64,000 nucleotides of DNA from Deltaproteobacteria bacterium ADurb.Bin207 (lineage in GTDB: Bacteria; Myxococcota_A; Polyangia; Polyangiales; Polyangiaceae): positions 1 to 64,000 of the forward strand of contig MWCO01000003.1 of NCBI GenBank assembly GCA_002070115.1, in the 5' to 3' direction. A model generated the notes under the pieces. It did no database searches. It saw nothing but the letters and a program-made list of their open reading frames with translations, and was not told the DNA's origin. Position 1 is the stretch's first letter. Each line of letters opens with the position of its first letter. The position numbers were made by a program, and so were the translations under genes. Below, in pieces: positions 20,037-28,974 of this stretch.

Positions 20037-21056
20037 ATGCGCTATACTTCCTTGGTGCCTCGAACCCCTGAACCTCCGCAACACGGATTGGTCGACCGAA
20101 TTCTGGGTCAAGGCCAGCGTATCCACATTCCGCTTGGCGCGACCTGCAACAATCGCTGCCTGTTCTGCATGGAAGACAACCGAAAGGCCCGTGCCCTCGT
20201 CAACGGAGCCTTGACCCCCGAACGCGTCCGCTGGATTCTGGACTCCCATCGAGATGCGGAGGAGCTTTGTTTTACCTCCGGTGAGCCCACCCTCCATCCC
20301 ATGCTGCCCACGTTCATCCAGTGGGCGAAAGATGCGGGATGCAAAAGGGTCAGTCTCATGACCAATGGGCGACGCCTCGCCTACGCCCCCTATACGAAAG
20401 CTCTTGTCCGCGCGGGGTTGCAACTCGTGTATATCTCGATTCACGGCGTATCCGCAAAGATGCACGATGGATTGACTCGCACCCCCGGAAGTTTCGTTCA
20501 AACGTTGGAAGGCGTGCGCATCGCCGCTTCTTTTTCATCGCTTCGCGTTCATACCTCGACCGTCGTCACGCGACGAAATATGAGCTATCTATTTGAAATA
20601 TATGATAAATTAATCGAGATGGGCGTGCAGCAGACCGTCTTCAATGCCTTGCAAATACAGGGGGGGGCATCCAAGCACTTCCCATCGATGGTCCCTCAAT
20701 ATCGTGAAATACGCCATCAATTCGAGCGGCTGCTGCACCTCGCCCGCAATGGCGGAGCCCGCGCTTTTTTGGTCGATGTCCCCCCCTGCATCTCCCATGG
20801 TTTGCCCGATATCAATCGGGGATTCGTCGAAAAACATGTCCACTTCGAACCCGAAACCCACGGCGTTTCCCCCCCCGGTGCCACACTCTGCGAAGGTAGT
20901 GATGGCGTATGTGCCATTCGTACGGACAGCCTCGACGCCACCTTTCGAACCTTTGGCCCCCACTGCCCCTCGTGCCGCTACAAACCCGTCTGCCCAGGGG
21001 TATTCCCACGCTATGTGCAACAATTCGGATGGGACGAATTCATTCCGGTCGAATGA
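20037..21056 (+). CDS. Radical SAM enzyme with C-terminal Cys cluster motif
   Basis: A 339-residue protein. The SAM/[4Fe-4S] site is CNNRCLFC (CxxxCxxC) near residue 38, followed by FTSGEPTLHP (the GGEP-type SAM contact). The C-terminal part has further Cys in CEGSDGVC and in CPSCRYKPVCPGV, like the auxiliary-cluster (SPASM/twitch) region of MoaA- and peptide-modifying enzymes. It is cytosolic. The substrate is unknown; no precursor peptide or known cofactor gene lies beside it. The start ATG 20037 follows a short spacer after the acidic protein. An inverted repeat follows the stop. Confidence 0.9.
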   Translation: MRYTSLVPRTPEPPQHGLVDRILGQGQRIHIPLGATCNNRCLFCMEDNRKARALVNGALTPERVRWILDSHRDAEELCFTSGEPTLHPMLPTFIQWAKDAGCKRVSLMTNGRRLAYAPYTKALVRAGLQLVYISIHGVSAKMHDGLTRTPGSFVQTLEGVRIAASFSSLRVHTSTVVTRRNMSYLFEIYDKLIEMGVQQTVFNALQIQGGASKHFPSMVPQYREIRHQFERLLHLARNGGARAFLVDVPPCISHGLPDINRGFVEKHVHFEPETHGVSPPGATLCEGSDGVCAIRTDSLDATFRTFGPHCPSCRYKPVCPGVFPRYVQQFGWDEFIPVE

Positions 21057-21058
21057 TT

Positions 21059-21094
21059 CTGTGCCATTGGTTGGCACAGTTGACACGGTTGTCA
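21059..21094. repeat. Two adjacent inverted repeats after the radical SAM gene
   Basis: The first is CTGTGCC/GGCACAG (21059-21065 with 21073-21079, seven-base loop), three bases after the stop codon. The second is TGACA/TGTCA (21081-21085 with 21090-21094). There is no T-tract, so an intrinsic terminator is not well supported. They could instead be operator half-sites for the beta-propeller gene downstream. Confidence 0.4.
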
Positions 21095-21177
21095 CAATGG
21101 TTCGTTCCACACACCAATTTTTGTAGCTTATCAGGTTGGCCCGAAAGCTGCTTATCCTACCCGCCAGAGGTGATCTC

Positions 21178-23406
21178 ATGAATAGTAAGCTCCACATCAG
21201 TCTTTTGGCCCTCGCGTCGCTCAGCCTGCTTGCCACCGGTTGCTCCGACTCCGAAGATAACCGGACCGAACCGTTCGGCGTTGCCCGTGCTTCTCTGACC
21301 AAAGCCCAGGACTGCAATGACCTGGAAAGCAGGATCAAAGCGGATGCCCTCGCCAAAATGAACGCTCGTATCGATGCCGAAATCGCGATGTGGGACGGCG
21401 GAGGCTGGGCCCATCCTACTCCGGACTATGATATGGGTGCTCCCGAAGCCGGTAACTCCCAGGGTACCGGCGGAACTGGCTCCTCCAACGATGCTCGTCA
21501 GCAAGAGTCCGCAAAAGAATACTCCGGGACCAATACACAAGTCGACGGGGTCGACGAGGCCGATATCGTCAAAACCGATGGGAAATACCTCTACTTGCTC
21601 CACGGACAAAGCTTCCTCGTACTCAACGCCTGGCCTGCCACCCAGCTCGCCCAATCCTCCTCCTTTGCCGTCGAAGGCACCCCCTCCGAAATGTATGTCA
21701 CCGATGATGGCAAAGTCGTCATCTACTCTAACGTGAATGGGACTGCCATCTACGCCGCTGCCGGCATCTCCCCCCGCAATTCTTACGACGATTCGTATTA
21801 CGGCTATTACGGGAACGGCGCCGAGCCTTATCCCGGTGGCCCCGAATATATGAGCAACCCACTCACCAAAATTACGGTTCTGCAACTGCAAAATGCCCAG
21901 CCCACCGTGCTCAGTGAAACGTACTTCGAGGGATCGTATGTGTCGTCGCGACGGGTTGGATCTCATGTTCGCACGGTCCTCGAGGGCGCCTCGTTTGGTC
22001 CCAACCTCAGCTACTGGCCTGATGATTACCCTTCGACCAAGACCGAATGGGTCGCCGCTTACGAAAAACTCCGAACCGAAAATGCAGCCAAAATTCGTAA
22101 CTCAACACTGAGTGATTGGCTCCCCTACTCGATGGTTCGATCCGAAACCGGAGTGCAAGCCCACCTCGCCCGCTGCGACGAATTCTACGTGCCCACCACC
22201 GCGAGTACCGTCTATGGCATGACCCAGATCCAATCCCTCGACCTCGCCGCCCCGCAACTGCCCCCCGTCGGGGTCAGCATCATCGGCGCTGTCGATACCG
22301 TCTACTCCAACCTCGACACCCTCGTGATCGCAGCCCGCGCATGGGTCGACCCCACGGTCTATTCCTGGGGTACCTCCCGAACCGATGGCGATGGCGTTGT
22401 CAGCTCTCCACCCATGGCCGACGGGGTCGCCACCACACGCCAAGCCTTGACGGAAGAACCCATCAGCACCGCCTATACCCATCTGCATTCATTCGACCTG
22501 ACCTTCGACCCGCTCCGGCCACAATACGTCGCTTCCGGAACCGTCGTCGGAACGATCTTGAATCAATTCTCTCTCGATGTGCATAACGGCAACCTGCGCG
22601 TCGCCACCACCGACGAGCGGGTCAACGTCGATTGGGATAACAGGCAAACCAATCACGTTTTCATCCTCAGTCCGCAAAACGATGAACTTCAAATCGTCGG
22701 AAGCTTGCGCAACTTGGCCCCCACCGAGCGTATTTACTCCGCACGTTTCATGGGAGATCGCGGCTACCTCGTCACTTTCCGCCAGGTCGACCCCCTCTTT
22801 GTCCTCGACTTGGCGAACCCCGCCGCCCCCGCGGTCCTCGGTGAACTGAAAATCCCCGGCTTCTCCGAGTACATGCATCCGCTCGACAGCAATCACCTGC
22901 TCACCATCGGTCAGGATGACGGACTTGCGCTGCAAATCTTCGACGTCTCCGATCCCGTCAATCCCGTTCAAAAGCACAAATACGTGTTTTCTAACGAACA
23001 AATTTACGGATACTCCGAGGCCCAGACCAACCACAAGGCCTTCACCTACTACGATTCCCATGGCTTGCTCGCATTCCCCTTCGTGGGATGGGACAACGCC
23101 GGCAAGATGCGAAGCACCCTCGAACTTTTCGACGTCAACAAAGACACCGGCTTCCACCGTCGCGGCGGCGTGGACCACACCGCCTTGTTTGACGATGTGA
23201 AAGACCCCTATGGTTATTGCGGAGGCTACTACGGTGTAGATGTACGTCGCGGCCTTTTCCTCGAAGACTTCGTCTACTCCATCTCTTACGGCGGTGTCGT
23301 GGTCAACCATATCGATGACCTCAACAACCCCGTCGCTTCCTTCGCCCTCGAGGCCCCAACCAATACTTCGTATCCCGGCTGCTACGGAAACTACGAAATG
23401 GATTGA
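21178..23406 (+). CDS. Secreted beta-propeller lipoprotein (PF09826-like)
   Basis: A 742-residue protein from the ATG at 21178, which is preceded by AGAGGTGAT; an in-frame start at 21136 precedes a non-signal sequence. The lipobox is LLATGCSDS. The body matches the secreted beta-propeller family known from archaea and bacteria: the motif YSGTNTQVDGVDEADIVKTD near residue 120, the following LYLLHG and VLNAWP, and later the repeats GNLRVATTDE, YSARFMGDRGYLVTFRQVDP and FVLDLANPAAPAVLGELKIP. Probably exposed on the surface; the function of the family is unknown. It is an isolated unit on the plus strand. Confidence 0.9.
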   Translation: MNSKLHISLLALASLSLLATGCSDSEDNRTEPFGVARASLTKAQDCNDLESRIKADALAKMNARIDAEIAMWDGGGWAHPTPDYDMGAPEAGNSQGTGGTGSSNDARQQESAKEYSGTNTQVDGVDEADIVKTDGKYLYLLHGQSFLVLNAWPATQLAQSSSFAVEGTPSEMYVTDDGKVVIYSNVNGTAIYAAAGISPRNSYDDSYYGYYGNGAEPYPGGPEYMSNPLTKITVLQLQNAQPTVLSETYFEGSYVSSRRVGSHVRTVLEGASFGPNLSYWPDDYPSTKTEWVAAYEKLRTENAAKIRNSTLSDWLPYSMVRSETGVQAHLARCDEFYVPTTASTVYGMTQIQSLDLAAPQLPPVGVSIIGAVDTVYSNLDTLVIAARAWVDPTVYSWGTSRTDGDGVVSSPPMADGVATTRQALTEEPISTAYTHLHSFDLTFDPLRPQYVASGTVVGTILNQFSLDVHNGNLRVATTDERVNVDWDNRQTNHVFILSPQNDELQIVGSLRNLAPTERIYSARFMGDRGYLVTFRQVDPLFVLDLANPAAPAVLGELKIPGFSEYMHPLDSNHLLTIGQDDGLALQIFDVSDPVNPVQKHKYVFSNEQIYGYSEAQTNHKAFTYYDSHGLLAFPFVGWDNAGKMRSTLELFDVNKDTGFHRRGGVDHTALFDDVKDPYGYCGGYYGVDVRRGLFLEDFVYSISYGGVVVNHIDDLNNPVASFALEAPTNTSYPGCYGNYEMD

Positions 23407-23839
23407 TGATTCTCCAGCCTGTCCCTCCCTCTGCCCCTCTTTCGACGTTCCTTTAGTCCCCCCACCCAAACGCTCATGGCCCACGGCCCACGCATCTCGC
23501 GCAGGCTGAATACCTAGTCGAGCTTCTGGATAAGGCCTTGTAACCTGCGAGCATCTGCCTGGTGTGTTCAAGTAACTGTATTAATTCAGGAAAAATCGAA
23601 GCGTTCGCTCACCCCCCCAAACCTTCTCGTCCCTTTCTTGAAAACATCGACCCCGGTCGTGAGGCCGCGGCCGAGCCTGTAACATATCGCCAACGTGCCC
23701 GGACTACGGACGGACAGACGTGCGTGATAATCGCCCTGCCGCCACGAAGCAAACCGGTTTTTCTCATGCCTTTTCCCTTGCGTTCGCTCCCTCTTGTCTT
23801 TACATCTCCCGCTCACCGAAGCCAAGGAAGACCCCCGGT
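23407..23839. other. Intergenic stretch with no gene recognised
   Basis: A 433-base gap, C-rich with a short AT-rich section near 23575-23600. Frames through it are short and lack ribosome sites. No terminator hairpin with a T-tract is evident after the beta-propeller gene. It ends in the leader of the small membrane protein at 23840. Confidence 0.4.
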
Positions 23840-24115
23840 ATGACTGAATCAAGCGGCCCTCTTGCGAACCTCGAAACCAACGACATCATTGCCATCGTGC
23901 TGAGTATTTTCGTCCCCGGCGTGGGGCACATCCTGCTCGGCCAAAAAACGAAAGGCATCGTCATCCTCGGTGCCGTCATCCTTTCTTGTGGCGTCGGCTA
24001 TCTCGTTTCGTTGCTCATTGCTATCGATGCCCTTTGCGTTGCGAGAATCAGCAAAGAGCGTCCCGTGCAAGAATGGGAATTCTTTCCTGAACACAAACGA
24101 TGGCTCGGAGTCTGA
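23840..24115 (+). CDS. Small membrane protein, TM2-like
   Basis: A 91-residue protein from the ATG at 23840. Two hydrophobic helices (IIAIVLSIFVPGVGHILLG and IVILGAVILSCGVGYLVSLL) are joined by the polar turn QKTKG. This hairpin, with the G-x-G-H-x-x-L-G-Q-x-x-x-G pattern, resembles the TM2/YozV family of bacterial inner-membrane proteins. The longer frame from 23720 adds a non-conserved leader. The function is unknown. The small lipoprotein follows after about 70 bases. Confidence 0.72.
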   Translation: MTESSGPLANLETNDIIAIVLSIFVPGVGHILLGQKTKGIVILGAVILSCGVGYLVSLLIAIDALCVARISKERPVQEWEFFPEHKRWLGV

Positions 24116-24188
24116 CTCCCTTCCTCTTGTTCCCGCCTGCCCACGACAATCGTTGACGACGAGCCTCGGTCGCGCCTACCCTCTGCCG

Positions 24189-24464
24189 ATGCCACGGCGC
24201 TTTCTCATTCTATTTCCCCTGTTTTCTTTTCTAGCTTGTGCCGAATCCGTCCATCCGCGCGTCGGAACGGGGATTCCTGCTCCCACGTGGATCGAAGTCG
24301 AACCGAAAATCCCTTTTGAACAAGATGATCCCGAAGCCGAAGAACCGGCTTCCGAAGATGTCTCCACCCCTTCGGAACCTCCCGCGGCTGAGTCTCCCAA
24401 CGAAGACGCTCCCGCCGGGACCCCACCGGAACCTTCTGCGCCGGAAGAAGAAAAATTATTGTAA
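24189..24464 (+). CDS. Small Pro/Glu-rich lipoprotein
   Basis: A 91-residue protein from the ATG at 24189. The signal is short and basic-hydrophobic with lipobox SFLACAE. The mature region is almost entirely Pro, Glu, Ala and Ser (for example DDPEAEEPASEDVS) and is likely disordered, so it could be a flexible surface or periplasmic anchor. No family is recognised. The longer frame from 23970 reads through the preceding gene in another phase and is not used. Confidence 0.6.
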   Translation: MPRRFLILFPLFSFLACAESVHPRVGTGIPAPTWIEVEPKIPFEQDDPEAEEPASEDVSTPSEPPAAESPNEDAPAGTPPEPSAPEEEKLL

Positions 24465-24643
24465 ATTCAATCTGTTATGCTTGTGGTGGCCCAGTGCCCC
24501 CACACCCCGGATTCGCCCTTTCATGACACGGACACCCTCGCTCGACTCCGCCCGGACCGCAAAGGTGAGTCAACGGCGACGATGGCCGACGACCTGAGCA
24601 CGCAACTTGGCCCCTTTCCCTCGACCTCGCTACCTACCGTCTC

Positions 24644-25729
24644 GTGGCCGATGTCGAACTGCGAAACGTCTCGAGACAATTCGAAGGCGCACCGTCTCGC
24701 GCCGTCGATGACCTCTCCCTTCACGTGGCTTCCGGCGAGTTTCTCGTCCTTGTGGGTCCTTCGGGCTGTGGCAAATCCACGGCTCTGCGCATGATCGCGG
24801 GTCTCGAGGACCCCGACGACGGCCAAATCAGTATCGGTGGGCGCCCCATGAACCGGGTAGCCCCCCAGGATCGCGATGTGGCCATGGTATTTCAGGGCTA
24901 TGCGCTGTATCCGCACATGAAAGTCCGTGAAATCATGGGCTTTCCTCTGAAAATGCGGAAGGTTCCAGCCGCCCAGCGTGAACAAAAAGTGAAAGAAGCC
25001 GCGGATATGCTGAGCATCACAAGGCTTCTCGACCGTCGTCCTGACGAACTTTCCGGAGGAGAACGACAACGGGTTGCCATGGGTCGTGCCCTCGTGCGCA
25101 GCCCGAAGGTCTTTCTTTTCGACGAGCCCTTGTCCAACCTCGATGCCGCCCTTCGAGGTGAAATTCGCGTAGAAATCGGCTCTCTCGTAAGGAAACTCGG
25201 AGCCACCACCGTGTACGTGACCCACGACCACGTGGAAGCCATGACCCTCGGCCACCGCATCGCCGTGATGCGCGGGGGCAAACTCATTCAGCTCGGAACC
25301 CCGCGCGAGGTTTATGAACATCCCGCTACCGCTTTCGTGGCCTCGTTTCTCGGCGCCCCTGCCATGAACCTCACTTCAGCCACACGGGAAAACGACCACT
25401 TGACCGTCCACGGTATCCGATTGCGTTGCCTGGGCGATAGCCCCAAGCGCCTGCTCCTCGGCATTCGACCGGAACATGTGAAGGTCCACGGTCCCGTGCC
25501 CGATGGGAACCTTCGGGTGGAGGCCATCGTAACTACCGTGGAGCCCCTTGGTGCGGAGACTTTCGTTCATCTCGATGCGGGGGGAGCCGCTCTGCGCGCC
25601 CGCCTGCCCGGGTTCGATGCTCCCTCCGTGGGAGAGCCGATTGTGGCCCATTTCCCGCCGGATTGCGTACACCTCTTCCAGGCCGAAGAGTCGCAACACC
25701 GCGTTTCCATGAAGGTCGAGGCCGCATGA
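24644..25729 (+). CDS. Sugar ABC transporter ATPase, MalK/UgpC type
   Basis: A 361-residue nucleotide-binding subunit of a CUT1 importer. Walker A is GPSGCGKST near residue 40, the Q-loop is MVFQGYALYPHM, the ABC signature is LSGGERQRVAMGRAL, Walker B is VFLFDEPLSNLD and the switch His is in TVYVTHDHVEAM. The C-terminal roughly 120 residues form the TOBE/MalK regulatory domain. The start is a GTG (VADVELRNV) with no clear ribosome site; this position matches the usual family start. It is the first gene of a four-gene operon and its stop overlaps the binding-protein start. Confidence 0.95.
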   Translation: MADVELRNVSRQFEGAPSRAVDDLSLHVASGEFLVLVGPSGCGKSTALRMIAGLEDPDDGQISIGGRPMNRVAPQDRDVAMVFQGYALYPHMKVREIMGFPLKMRKVPAAQREQKVKEAADMLSITRLLDRRPDELSGGERQRVAMGRALVRSPKVFLFDEPLSNLDAALRGEIRVEIGSLVRKLGATTVYVTHDHVEAMTLGHRIAVMRGGKLIQLGTPREVYEHPATAFVASFLGAPAMNLTSATRENDHLTVHGIRLRCLGDSPKRLLLGIRPEHVKVHGPVPDGNLRVEAIVTTVEPLGAETFVHLDAGGAALRARLPGFDAPSVGEPIVAHFPPDCVHLFQAEESQHRVSMKVEAA

Positions 25730-27000
25730 CCTTGCAGCGACGCGCCCTTCTGCAATCCCTGACCGCTGCCGTTTTCGGAAGCGCCTTGGGATGCTCTCGC
25801 GATGCGGATCGTGGTTCGGCGCAATCCGTGGCTCTCTGGTTCTCTTATGGTGGGAAAAACCGCGAGGTGCTGGAGCGAATGGTTCATCGCTACAACCAAT
25901 CCCAGCAAGGTATTCGCGTCCTTGCCACCTTTCAGGGGGATTATTTCGAGGCTTTGGCCAAACTCCGCACGGCGATCGTCGCGCGCTCCGCTCCTGTCAT
26001 GAGCCATGTCGTGGGGGAAGTCGTCCCTTACCTCCACGAAGCTGGTGTTCTCGAACCCCTCGATGCCTACCCGGATGCGCAAAACCTTGGGCTCGTCCCG
26101 GCTCTTGCTCAGGTTGGCACCTACACTCCCACCGAGCCAAAGCCTCTGGTAGCGCTGCCCTTCAACCGATCGACACCCATTTTGTACTGGAATGGTGCCA
26201 TGCTCGAGCGCGCCCGCTTGTCCGTGCCCGAGTCCTGGGATGAACTGCGAGAAGCTGCCAAAGCCCTGACCGTCCGCTCCAACGATCGCGTTTCCACCTG
26301 GGGGCTCGAATGCCCCATATCCTGGTGGTTTTGGGTTGCGTTGATGGGACAGGCCGGTGGCGAAGTCATGGGCGCCGATGGATACCCTTTGCTCGGCGAA
26401 GAAGCGGGGGTCGAAGCCCTTCAACTTTGGCAACGCATGGTTCACGAAGACAAAACCATGCGTCCACCCCCCGGACGCGATTACAACGCCTGGCAAGTCA
26501 CCAACCAGGACTTTCTCGCGGGACGCGCCGCCATGATCTACACCTCCACGGCGTTTTTGCGTTATCTCGAAGAACACGCCACCTTTCCCGTCCGCGCCGC
26601 TCCTTTGCCGGGCTTTCGCCGACGCGCCGTTCCCACCGGCGGCACCTTCTTCGTGATGATGAAAAGCGCCCCCGATCACGAAAAACAAGCCGCCTGGGAC
26701 TTCCTACGCTGGATGATGCAGCCCGAACAAACCATCGAATGGGCCACCAGCACCGGATATATGCCCGTCGCCTCCGATGCCGTCGCACGCCTCGAACGGG
26801 AGGGATTTTACCAAAAAAGCCCCAACGACCGCGTCGCCATGGACCAACTGAAATACGCCATGCCCTGGCCTTGGGCCGAAAGCCTGTTCCGCGTGCAACG
26901 CGAATGCGTCGACCCGCGTCTCGAAGAAGCGGTTTTGAACCGCCAAGACGCCCGCAGCCTGCTAAACGAAGCCCGAAAACAAGCTCTGGAGGATACCTGA
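25726..27000 (+). CDS. Sugar ABC transporter substrate-binding lipoprotein
   Basis: A 424-residue family 1 extracellular solute-binding protein. It starts at ATG 25726 (ATGA overlap with the ATPase gene). The signal has an RR near the start and ends in ALGCSRD, so it is probably a lipoprotein. Family features include LWFSYGGKNREVLERMVHRY, FNRSTPILYWN and the C-terminal KQAAWDFLRWMMQPEQTIEW. It resembles glycerol-3-phosphate/oligosaccharide binding proteins of the UgpB type; the ligand cannot be read from the sequence. The first permease starts six bases after its stop. Confidence 0.94.
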   Translation: MTLQRRALLQSLTAAVFGSALGCSRDADRGSAQSVALWFSYGGKNREVLERMVHRYNQSQQGIRVLATFQGDYFEALAKLRTAIVARSAPVMSHVVGEVVPYLHEAGVLEPLDAYPDAQNLGLVPALAQVGTYTPTEPKPLVALPFNRSTPILYWNGAMLERARLSVPESWDELREAAKALTVRSNDRVSTWGLECPISWWFWVALMGQAGGEVMGADGYPLLGEEAGVEALQLWQRMVHEDKTMRPPPGRDYNAWQVTNQDFLAGRAAMIYTSTAFLRYLEEHATFPVRAAPLPGFRRRAVPTGGTFFVMMKSAPDHEKQAAWDFLRWMMQPEQTIEWATSTGYMPVASDAVARLEREGFYQKSPNDRVAMDQLKYAMPWPWAESLFRVQRECVDPRLEEAVLNRQDARSLLNEARKQALEDT

Positions 27001-27006
27001 GGCACC

Positions 27007-27879
27007 ATGCTACGCCCTCGACACCGCCTCCATCCCTATCTCTTTTTGGCGCCAACCCTTGGAATTTTAGGGACTTTTTTCCTTTTTCCCCTGGGCCTCG
27101 CCGCCTACCGTAGCCTGTATCGCTGGGACCTGCTTACCCCACCGCGCTTTGTGGGCCTCGCTCACTACGAAAGACTATTCTCCAGCGGCGAAATCCTTCG
27201 CACCTTGACCATCACCCTGTCGTACGCCGCCGTCGTCGTCTCTGGTTCCATGTTCCTCGGCCTCCTGCTTGCCCTGGCTGTCAATCGAAAAGGAAAATTC
27301 GTCGCTTTCGTCCGAAGTTGTGTCTTTAGCGCGTACGTCGTCTCCTGGGTTTCCGTGGCCCTATTGTGGATGTGGTTGCTCGATGCCGACGCGGGCCTTG
27401 TTGGTCGTGCTTGCAAAGCGTTGGGAATTGGAGAAGCGGGACTGCTGACGAGTCCAAGCACCGCCATTTATGCCTTAGCTGGTGTAACTATTTGGAAAAT
27501 AACAGGATTTTCTATGGTCGTCTTTCTGGCGGGCCGTCAAGATATCCCGGAAGACCTTTACGAAGCCGCGTCGCTCGATGGTGCAGGTCCTCTTGCGCGA
27601 TTCGTTCATATTACGTGGCCGTGTCTGCGTCCCACCACCGCTTTTGTGGGAACCACGAGCCTGATCGTCTCGTTTCAAGCGTTCGATATCGTTCGGGTGA
27701 TGACCCAAGGGGGCCCTACCCATTCCACCACGGTTTTCGTGTACGCCATCTACGAGCATGTATTATTGAATCTTCGGGCGGGGCGCGCCAGCGCAATGGT
27801 CGTTGTCTTTTTTGGTGTTTTGCTCCTTTTGACCCTGGTACAGCTTTGGGCTTGGCGCATGGGGAGACGGTCGCGATGA
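27007..27879 (+). CDS. Sugar ABC transporter permease (MalF/UgpA type)
   Basis: A 290-residue inner-membrane protein with about six helices, starting YLFLAPTLGILGTFFLFPLG. The EAA coupling motif is EAASLDGAGPLARFVHITWP near residue 185, which contacts the ATPase. The length fits UgpA. The sequence upstream of the ATG (GAGGATACCTGAGGC) gives a ribosome site. It overlaps the second permease by four bases (ATGA at 27876-27879). Confidence 0.94.
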   Translation: MLRPRHRLHPYLFLAPTLGILGTFFLFPLGLAAYRSLYRWDLLTPPRFVGLAHYERLFSSGEILRTLTITLSYAAVVVSGSMFLGLLLALAVNRKGKFVAFVRSCVFSAYVVSWVSVALLWMWLLDADAGLVGRACKALGIGEAGLLTSPSTAIYALAGVTIWKITGFSMVVFLAGRQDIPEDLYEAASLDGAGPLARFVHITWPCLRPTTAFVGTTSLIVSFQAFDIVRVMTQGGPTHSTTVFVYAIYEHVLLNLRAGRASAMVVVFFGVLLLLTLVQLWAWRMGRRSR

Positions 27880-28694
27880 AGCAAAAGGGCCTGGCTCGTT
27901 ATCTGCTGAATGCAGTGCTTTTGATCGTCGCCGTGGCATGGCTCGGTCCTTATCTATGGATGGTGCTCGGTTCGTTCAAGTCCCTGAAAGACATCATGAA
28001 CGCGCCGTTGGCTCCGTTGCCTTCGGCTTTTCACGGGGAAGCCTACGCGGAGGTGTTTCGAAGCATTCCGGTCGGGCGATACTTGCTCAATACGACTGTC
28101 ATGGCGCTATCGATCGCGGCGCTGCAAATCATGTTGGTGTTGCCGGCGGGCTATGCCTTGGCGAAACTGAGATTCGTGGGACGCGGTGCGGCATTTCTCA
28201 CCGTCATGGCCTGCTTGCTCATTCCGGCCCAGGTCACGTTCGTGCCGGTGTTTCTGATGCTCGCCCAAGTGAAACTCGTCAACACGATGACCGCTCTGGT
28301 CTTGCCTTTTGGCGCCAGCGCGTTGGGTACTTTCATGGTTCGGCAGGCCCTTCTTGCCATTCCTGATGAACTCATCGAGGCCGCCCGGCTCGATGGTGCC
28401 TCCGAGTTGACGATCGTCTACCGAATCCTTGCTCCCATGCTTGCGCCCACCCTGGCATCGTTGTTTTTGCTAAGTTTCGTCTTTCATTGGAATGATTATT
28501 TCTGGCCTTTGGTCATGACCACCGATGAATCGGTGCGAACCATGCCATTGGCTGTCGCATTGCTGCGAGAGCAAGGGACAGGCGTTCGATGGCATATCGT
28601 GATGGCTGGCAATGTCATCCTCAGTGCGCCCGCGCTTTTCGTGTTTGCGATGACGCAAAAGCATTTGTTGCGAGCCGTTGCTGCCCGACGATGA
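27876..28694 (+). CDS. Sugar ABC transporter permease (MalG/UgpE type)
   Basis: A 272-residue second permease, with start ATG 27876 inside the first permease's stop. Hydrophobic helices begin at NAVLLIVAVAWLGPYLWM, and the family entry motif LGSFKSLKDI follows. The EAA loop is EAARLDGASELTIVYRI near residue 170. This completes the ATPase, binding-protein, permease, permease order. No sugar-catabolic or LacI-type gene is adjacent, so the substrate stays open. The frame extending upstream to 27366 is antiphase to the first permease and is rejected. Confidence 0.93.
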   Translation: MKQKGLARYLLNAVLLIVAVAWLGPYLWMVLGSFKSLKDIMNAPLAPLPSAFHGEAYAEVFRSIPVGRYLLNTTVMALSIAALQIMLVLPAGYALAKLRFVGRGAAFLTVMACLLIPAQVTFVPVFLMLAQVKLVNTMTALVLPFGASALGTFMVRQALLAIPDELIEAARLDGASELTIVYRILAPMLAPTLASLFLLSFVFHWNDYFWPLVMTTDESVRTMPLAVALLREQGTGVRWHIVMAGNVILSAPALFVFAMTQKHLLRAVAARR

Positions 28695-28780
28695 CGTTGT
28701 GGGCGAGGAGTGTTTCTTCTGGAGGTGGAAAAGGGGAGGGGAAAGGGCTCGAGAGGGTTTTTGCGCCCTAACAAAGGCAC

Positions 28781-28817
28781 AAAAAGGCAACGCACGATCC
28801 GAGGACCGTGCGTTGCC
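28781..28817 (-). terminator. Intrinsic terminator for the PAS/receiver gene
   Basis: On the minus strand an 11-base-pair perfect stem (GGCAACGCACG with CGTGCGTTGCC, 28786-28796 and 28807-28817, ten-base loop) is followed directly by TTTTTGTG. It lies about 160 bases past the stop of the minus-strand gene at 28975. On the plus strand the hairpin is followed by AAAGGG, so it does not act as a terminator for the transporter operon. Confidence 0.8.
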
Positions 28818-28974
28818 AAAGGGAGGAGGCTGCGAGAATGTATGGGCTTGGGGCTCCTTTCGCAAGGGGTTGAGGTTCGTGGCCGATGTACGTGGGCTAC
28901 AGCAAACGAGCCCCCCATTTCATTCCCGGTCGGCGATGATTTTTGAGGGTTGGGCGAAATAGGCTTCGGAACCG

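Noticed and set aside
22489-23571. Minus-strand 360-codon frame inside the beta-propeller gene
   Set aside because: Antisense shadow; the opposite strand shows lipobox and family repeats.
25567-26688. Minus-strand 373-codon frame inside the binding-protein gene
   Set aside because: Antisense to a clear solute-binding protein in an intact transporter operon.
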